Shown here in pieces: positions 40,504 through 42,809 of a stretch of DNA of 42,809 bases; within the stretch, counting starts at the first letter, position 1; each line of letters begins with the position of its first letter. This stretch comes from a virus: the IMG/VR virus record IMGVR_UViG_3300027770_002362, positions 1-42,809 of that record; one strand, written 5' to 3'. The notes under the pieces were generated by a model. It saw nothing but the letters and a program-made list of their open reading frames with translations. It ran no database searches and was not told the origin of the DNA. The position numbers and the translations under genes were made by a program.

Positions 40504-40512
40504 TATATTTAT
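40504..40512 (+). promoter_or_regulatory. Possible single-box (late-type) promoter of the secreted nuclease gene
   Basis: TATATTTAT, 17 bases before the nuclease ATG, in a 37-base spacer that starts at the end of the barrel-repeat gene. Confidence 0.5.
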
Positions 40513-40529
40513 CCTTAAAGTAAAGTAGG

Positions 40530-41165
40530 ATGAAAAAAGTAATATCGTTAGTTACACTATTGGTTATTAGTGTTACATTATTCTCACAAGATGTATTAGT
40601 ATTAAAACATACAAATTACACATCACATTTCAGTAAGTCAAAAAAGTATCCTGTTATAGTAGAGTGGTGGGAAACTAAAGCAAAAGTTAGTTGTCCAAAT
40701 CCATTACCAAGAAAAGATGCATTCCAACCAGACCCACAAGCAATAATTGAAACCGATATCAAAGCAGACTATGTAGGTAGTGGATATGATAGAGGCCATA
40801 TGTCTCCTGCAGCATCCAACCAATGTCAAACTGCAGATGTTCAAATTGAATCTTTCTATATGAGTAATATGTCGGCACAAACACATAGACTAAACGCAGG
40901 TGATTGGAAGTCATTAGAAGTTTTGACAAGAGAATGGGCAAGTAAATATGATTCAGTTCGTATATGGGCAGGCAATGTAGGTGAGATTAAAAGAATAGGT
41001 AGAGTTGCAGTTCCTAAACAATGTTGGAAAGTGATATACATTAAAAAAACAAAAGAATGGATGTTTTTCTTATTTGAAAATGACCTATCAAATCCAGATG
41101 GTATAAACAACAACAAAGTATTAAGAGGGGACATAGAAAGATTAACAAGATTAAAATTTAAGTAA
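40530..41165 (+). CDS. Secreted DNA/RNA non-specific endonuclease (NucA-like)
   Basis: A 211-residue nuclease with signal peptide (MKKVISLVTLLVISVTLFSQ). The His-Me-finger motif DRGHMSP at 87-93 carries the catalytic His90, with the metal-binding Asn in SNM(S) near 113 and the following LNAGDWKSLE at 121-130 typical of NucA/Serratia-type enzymes. Such nucleases cleave single- and double-stranded DNA and RNA. With an export signal it should act outside the cytoplasm, for example degrading extracellular DNA, biofilm or competing phage DNA, and leaving the phage's own genome unharmed. Confidence 0.93.
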   Translation: MKKVISLVTLLVISVTLFSQDVLVLKHTNYTSHFSKSKKYPVIVEWWETKAKVSCPNPLPRKDAFQPDPQAIIETDIKADYVGSGYDRGHMSPAASNQCQTADVQIESFYMSNMSAQTHRLNAGDWKSLEVLTREWASKYDSVRIWAGNVGEIKRIGRVAVPKQCWKVIYIKKTKEWMFFLFENDLSNPDGINNNKVLRGDIERLTRLKFK

Positions 41166-41167
41166 AG

Positions 41168-41608
41168 ATGTTCGTACCAAACCACTTACACCTATTAGTA
41201 AAAGGGTATATAAAAACCCCACCAAAGACAGAAAAAACATTAAACATATGGTTTACGCAATTAGTACAAAATGTAGGAATGAAAGTGGTAGCAGGCCCCA
41301 CATCGGTTTATGTAAAGGAACCCGGTAATGAAGGAATAACTGGAACCGTTACACTTGCAACATCGCATGCATCAATTCATGTATGGGATAACGAAAACCC
41401 GGCAATGTTTCAATTTGATTTATATAGTTGTTCAAATTATACACCGATGCAAGTGTTAGACCATATTGACGATTGGTTTGGATTGAATGAAGCACATTGG
41501 CAATTCATTGATAGAAATGGTAATGAATTTATAGTAATGGATTCAGGACACTATAAAAAAACTTTGAATAGTAAAATAATAGACATGTTCAAAAAGAAAA
41601 AATTCTAA
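41168..41608 (+). CDS. S-adenosylmethionine decarboxylase-like protein (SpeD-type)
   Basis: A 146-residue protein with an AdoMetDC core: NHLHLLVKGYI near the N-terminus, then ATSHASIHVWDNENPAMFQF and LYSC at 64-88. S66, H71 and C88 correspond to the pyruvoyl-forming Ser63, His68 and Cys83 of the bacterial class 1B enzyme. The residue before the Ser is Thr instead of the usual Glu of the E-S self-cleavage site, so processing is uncertain. SpeD makes decarboxylated AdoMet for spermidine synthesis; phage speD genes are known in cyanophages. Two bases after the nuclease stop and overlapping the next gene by one base. Confidence 0.75.
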   Translation: MFVPNHLHLLVKGYIKTPPKTEKTLNIWFTQLVQNVGMKVVAGPTSVYVKEPGNEGITGTVTLATSHASIHVWDNENPAMFQFDLYSCSNYTPMQVLDHIDDWFGLNEAHWQFIDRNGNEFIVMDSGHYKKTLNSKIIDMFKKKKF

Positions 41609-42261
41609 TGAGTTATTTAGTAGCCAACATACCACCAATTGAAGTCTTAATAGATAAAAGATTTTTATACGATTTTCAAAAAGATGAGAATGGTAATTAT
41701 TTGGGTGATGGTGAGTGGGAAAAAGGACATTGGGTTAGCGTTAAATCAATTGTGAATCGTGCATTATTATTTGAAACCTATATTGATTCATTTGGAGCAG
41801 TATATGACAAACTACCTATCCATGCATTCCGTTGGAGACCATTAGAAACGACTGATAAGGTCTTTCCTTTGGATTTCTTACAACTTTGGGATTGTTTATC
41901 ATATAACATATCAGTCATTGAAAAAAGGGTTCTAAGGGGTGTTAAAACCTATACTACAATGAAAGACCATTCGGTAGTAAGTGGTGATTATCTTTTTACA
42001 ATTGACACATCACATTCTGACCCAAATGAAATAGATTGTGGATGGAGTGAAACACCAAACGAACATAAGTGTTATAATGTATCTAAATTGGAAAATGGAC
42101 AACTATGTGCACAACCAAATAATAGGACTAGATTTCACCAACCAAGTAGAACTGCAGATATTACACAAATACCTTATTTTAGATATTCTACAAAAGTGTG
42201 GAAATGTGAGGATTTTGGAAAGTGGAGACCATCCGATACAAATTGGGATTACACAGAATAG
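41608..42261 (+). CDS. Conserved phage protein, function unknown
   Basis: A 217-residue protein starting MSYLVANIPPIEVLIDKRFL and containing HWVSVKSIVNRALLFETYID, LPIHAFRWRPLE, LPLDFLQLWDCLSYNISVI-like strings and a C-terminal QPNNRTRFHQPS. I recall closely similar proteins in T4-type phages of cyanobacteria and other hosts, annotated only as conserved. It is acidic, without signal peptide or metal motif. It overlaps the SpeD-like gene by one base and is the last protein gene in the window. Confidence 0.82.
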   Translation: MSYLVANIPPIEVLIDKRFLYDFQKDENGNYLGDGEWEKGHWVSVKSIVNRALLFETYIDSFGAVYDKLPIHAFRWRPLETTDKVFPLDFLQLWDCLSYNISVIEKRVLRGVKTYTTMKDHSVVSGDYLFTIDTSHSDPNEIDCGWSETPNEHKCYNVSKLENGQLCAQPNNRTRFHQPSRTADITQIPYFRYSTKVWKCEDFGKWRPSDTNWDYTE

Positions 42262-42301
42262 TAATATATAACTCATTGATTACTAACAACTTATAAGTTT
42301 A

Positions 42302-42333
42302 TTTGGTAATTCAGGATATTTATCTTATATTTG
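42302..42333 (+). promoter_or_regulatory. Bacteroidota-like promoter of the tmRNA gene
   Basis: TTTGGTAA with TATATTTG 24 bases downstream start-to-start, the best match in the window to the host TAnnTTTG element. It ends 12 bases before the first base of the tmRNA. Confidence 0.82.
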
Positions 42334-42345
42334 ATATAACAAATT

Positions 42346-42711
42346 GGGGATGCCATGGAATTGATTGCAATGTAAATGGTAGTATCACACGTGGACAAAG
42401 CATGAATGTCCTTAAATACTTGCAAAACAACAAAAGACGAAAAGTCAACAATGACTTACAATGACCTTATGGCATTCGTAGGTATGGATTACGCTGTAGC
42501 AGCATAACCAATCCCGTACACATCATGGGACTTTAAATAGAATGTGAAATGAGTTTACTGAAACCTAAAATCAGTTGGTGGCCAGTTGTATTACCATACA
42601 GCCCTTATTATTTTGGAAAGTTTGTAAGATTAAACTTTATCCTAAACGTGTGAAATGCTGATATTATTAGTTCTTTGTAAGACAGGGGTTCGATTCCCCT
42701 CATCTCCACCA
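42346..42711 (+). ncRNA. ssrA: tmRNA (transfer-messenger RNA) with encoded CCA
   Basis: A 366-base ribosome-rescue RNA. The ends form a tRNA-like acceptor stem of seven pairs (GGGGATG with CATCTCC, one G-U) followed by ACCA. A perfect T arm precedes it: AGGGG / CCCCT around the loop TTCGATT. The messenger part contains an ORF whose last codons read ...MDYAVAA before TAA at 42505-42507, the C-terminal form of SsrA degradation tags (YALAA in cellular tmRNA). A hairpin AAGTCA-ACAA-TGACTT (42442-42457) lies just before it, so the tag is probably NDLMAFVGMDYAVAA (15 codons) with the resume codon not certain. Cellular tags in Bacteroidota end YALAA and are shorter. This is a phage-borne copy, single-piece and not permuted. 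Confidence 0.92.
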
Positions 42712-42721
42712 AAAAAACATA

Positions 42722-42753
42722 TTTGGTAATTTGAAAAAGTTATCGTATATTTA
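42722..42753 (+). promoter_or_regulatory. Bacteroidota-like promoter of the initiator tRNA gene
   Basis: TTTGGTAA with TATATTTA 24 bases downstream start-to-start, ending 9 bases before the tRNA and starting 10 bases after the tmRNA CCA. Confidence 0.8.
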
Positions 42754-42762
42754 ATTTAATAT

Positions 42763-42809
42763 CGCGGGATAGAGCAGAGGTAGCTCACGTGGCTCATAAC
42801 CACAAGGTC
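42763..42809 (+). tRNA. tRNA with CAT anticodon, initiator (fMet)-like, cut by window edge
   Basis: The first 47 bases of a tRNA. CGCGGGA is the 5' acceptor strand, GAGC/GCTC the D stem with loop AGAGGTA, then CGTGG-CTCATAA-CCACA the anticodon arm with CAT at 42795-42797. The sequence CGCGGG...GAGCAG...GTAGCTC and CTCATAA closely follows bacterial initiator tRNA, including C at position 1. The anticodon stem ends TGG/CCA instead of the three G-C pairs (GGG/CCC) that initiator tRNAs normally use to enter the P site, so it could alternatively be an elongator Met or Ile(CAU) tRNA. The T arm and 3' end lie outside the window. Confidence 0.88.

Noticed and set aside
42442-42465. Tag frame beginning AAC AAT GAC right after AGTC, as in the E. 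coli tmRNA layout
   Set aside because: That frame reaches TGA after five codons (NNDLQ). The other frame ends in YAVAA-TAA as expected of a degradation tag, and the AGTC belongs to a hairpin stem.
1-42809. CRISPR arrays, insertion sequences, integrase or attachment sites
   Set aside because: I saw no regularly spaced repeats, transposase-like protein, integrase or tRNA-overlapping direct repeat in the window.

Overview
The window looks like part of a large tailed-phage genome infecting a member of the Bacteroidota. It is AT-rich, every gene I can support lies on the + strand, and most genes abut or overlap by a few bases. The left end carries a T4-type replisome: family B DNA polymerase (gp43-like), PCNA-type sliding clamp (gp45-like), clamp loader large and small subunits (gp44/gp62-like), dUTPase and a RecB/Cas4-like Fe-S nuclease. 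Host assignment rests on promoters of the form TTTGGTAA-N16-TATATTTA, close to the Bacteroidota housekeeping signal (TTTG at -33, TAnnTTTG at -7), on A-rich leaders without Shine-Dalgarno sites, on a DUF4494-type and a histone-H1-like (Hc1) small protein, and on many MKK...SQ type Bacteroidota signal peptides.

Layout. 1-5.3 kb: replication. 5.3-18.5 kb: a nearly gapless cluster of sixteen genes, about eleven of them glycosyltransferase-like, plus a HAD phosphatase/sugar nucleotidyltransferase fusion, a sugar C-methyltransferase-like protein and a phosphodiesterase-like protein. 18.6-21.6 kb: small phage proteins, a HAD phosphatase, an APS-kinase-like P-loop kinase and a helix-turn-helix/HNH-like protein. 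21.6-22.7 kb: a compact iron-sulfur module (IscU scaffold, ferredoxin, IscA carrier) with its own promoter. 22.7-24.1 kb: small, often very basic proteins that may bind DNA. 24.1-26.9 kb: a ParB-like protein joined to the next gene by a possible -1 ribosomal frameshift (A_AAA_AAG), and a GH19 endolysin. 26.9-41.2 kb: a long run of envelope-targeted proteins, including two large exported cohesin/dockerin/lectin-type proteins, two lipoproteins, outer-membrane barrel-like proteins, a CsgG-like protein and a secreted NucA-type nuclease. Interleaved are holin-like membrane proteins, a glycosyltransferase, an LpxH-like phosphoesterase and an Ntn hydrolase. 41.2-42.3 kb: an AdoMet decarboxylase-like protein and a conserved phage protein. 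42.3 kb to the end: a complete tmRNA and a truncated initiator-type tRNA, each directly behind its own promoter.

How it may fit together (inference). The replisome and nucleotide genes copy the genome, and the Fe-S module may feed the phage Fe-S nuclease or host enzymes. The glycan cluster probably builds a sugar structure on the virion or host surface. The exported set looks like a phage-encoded programme to rebuild the host envelope: a CsgG-like channel, barrels, lectin/cohesin adhesins and a secreted nuclease. The tmRNA plus initiator tRNA suggest the phage manages translation initiation and ribosome rescue itself. Two promoter classes are visible: the two-element host-like class, and a single-box class (TATATTTAT 15-25 bases before start codons) ahead of the glycan cluster, lysin and envelope genes, which could be the late class.
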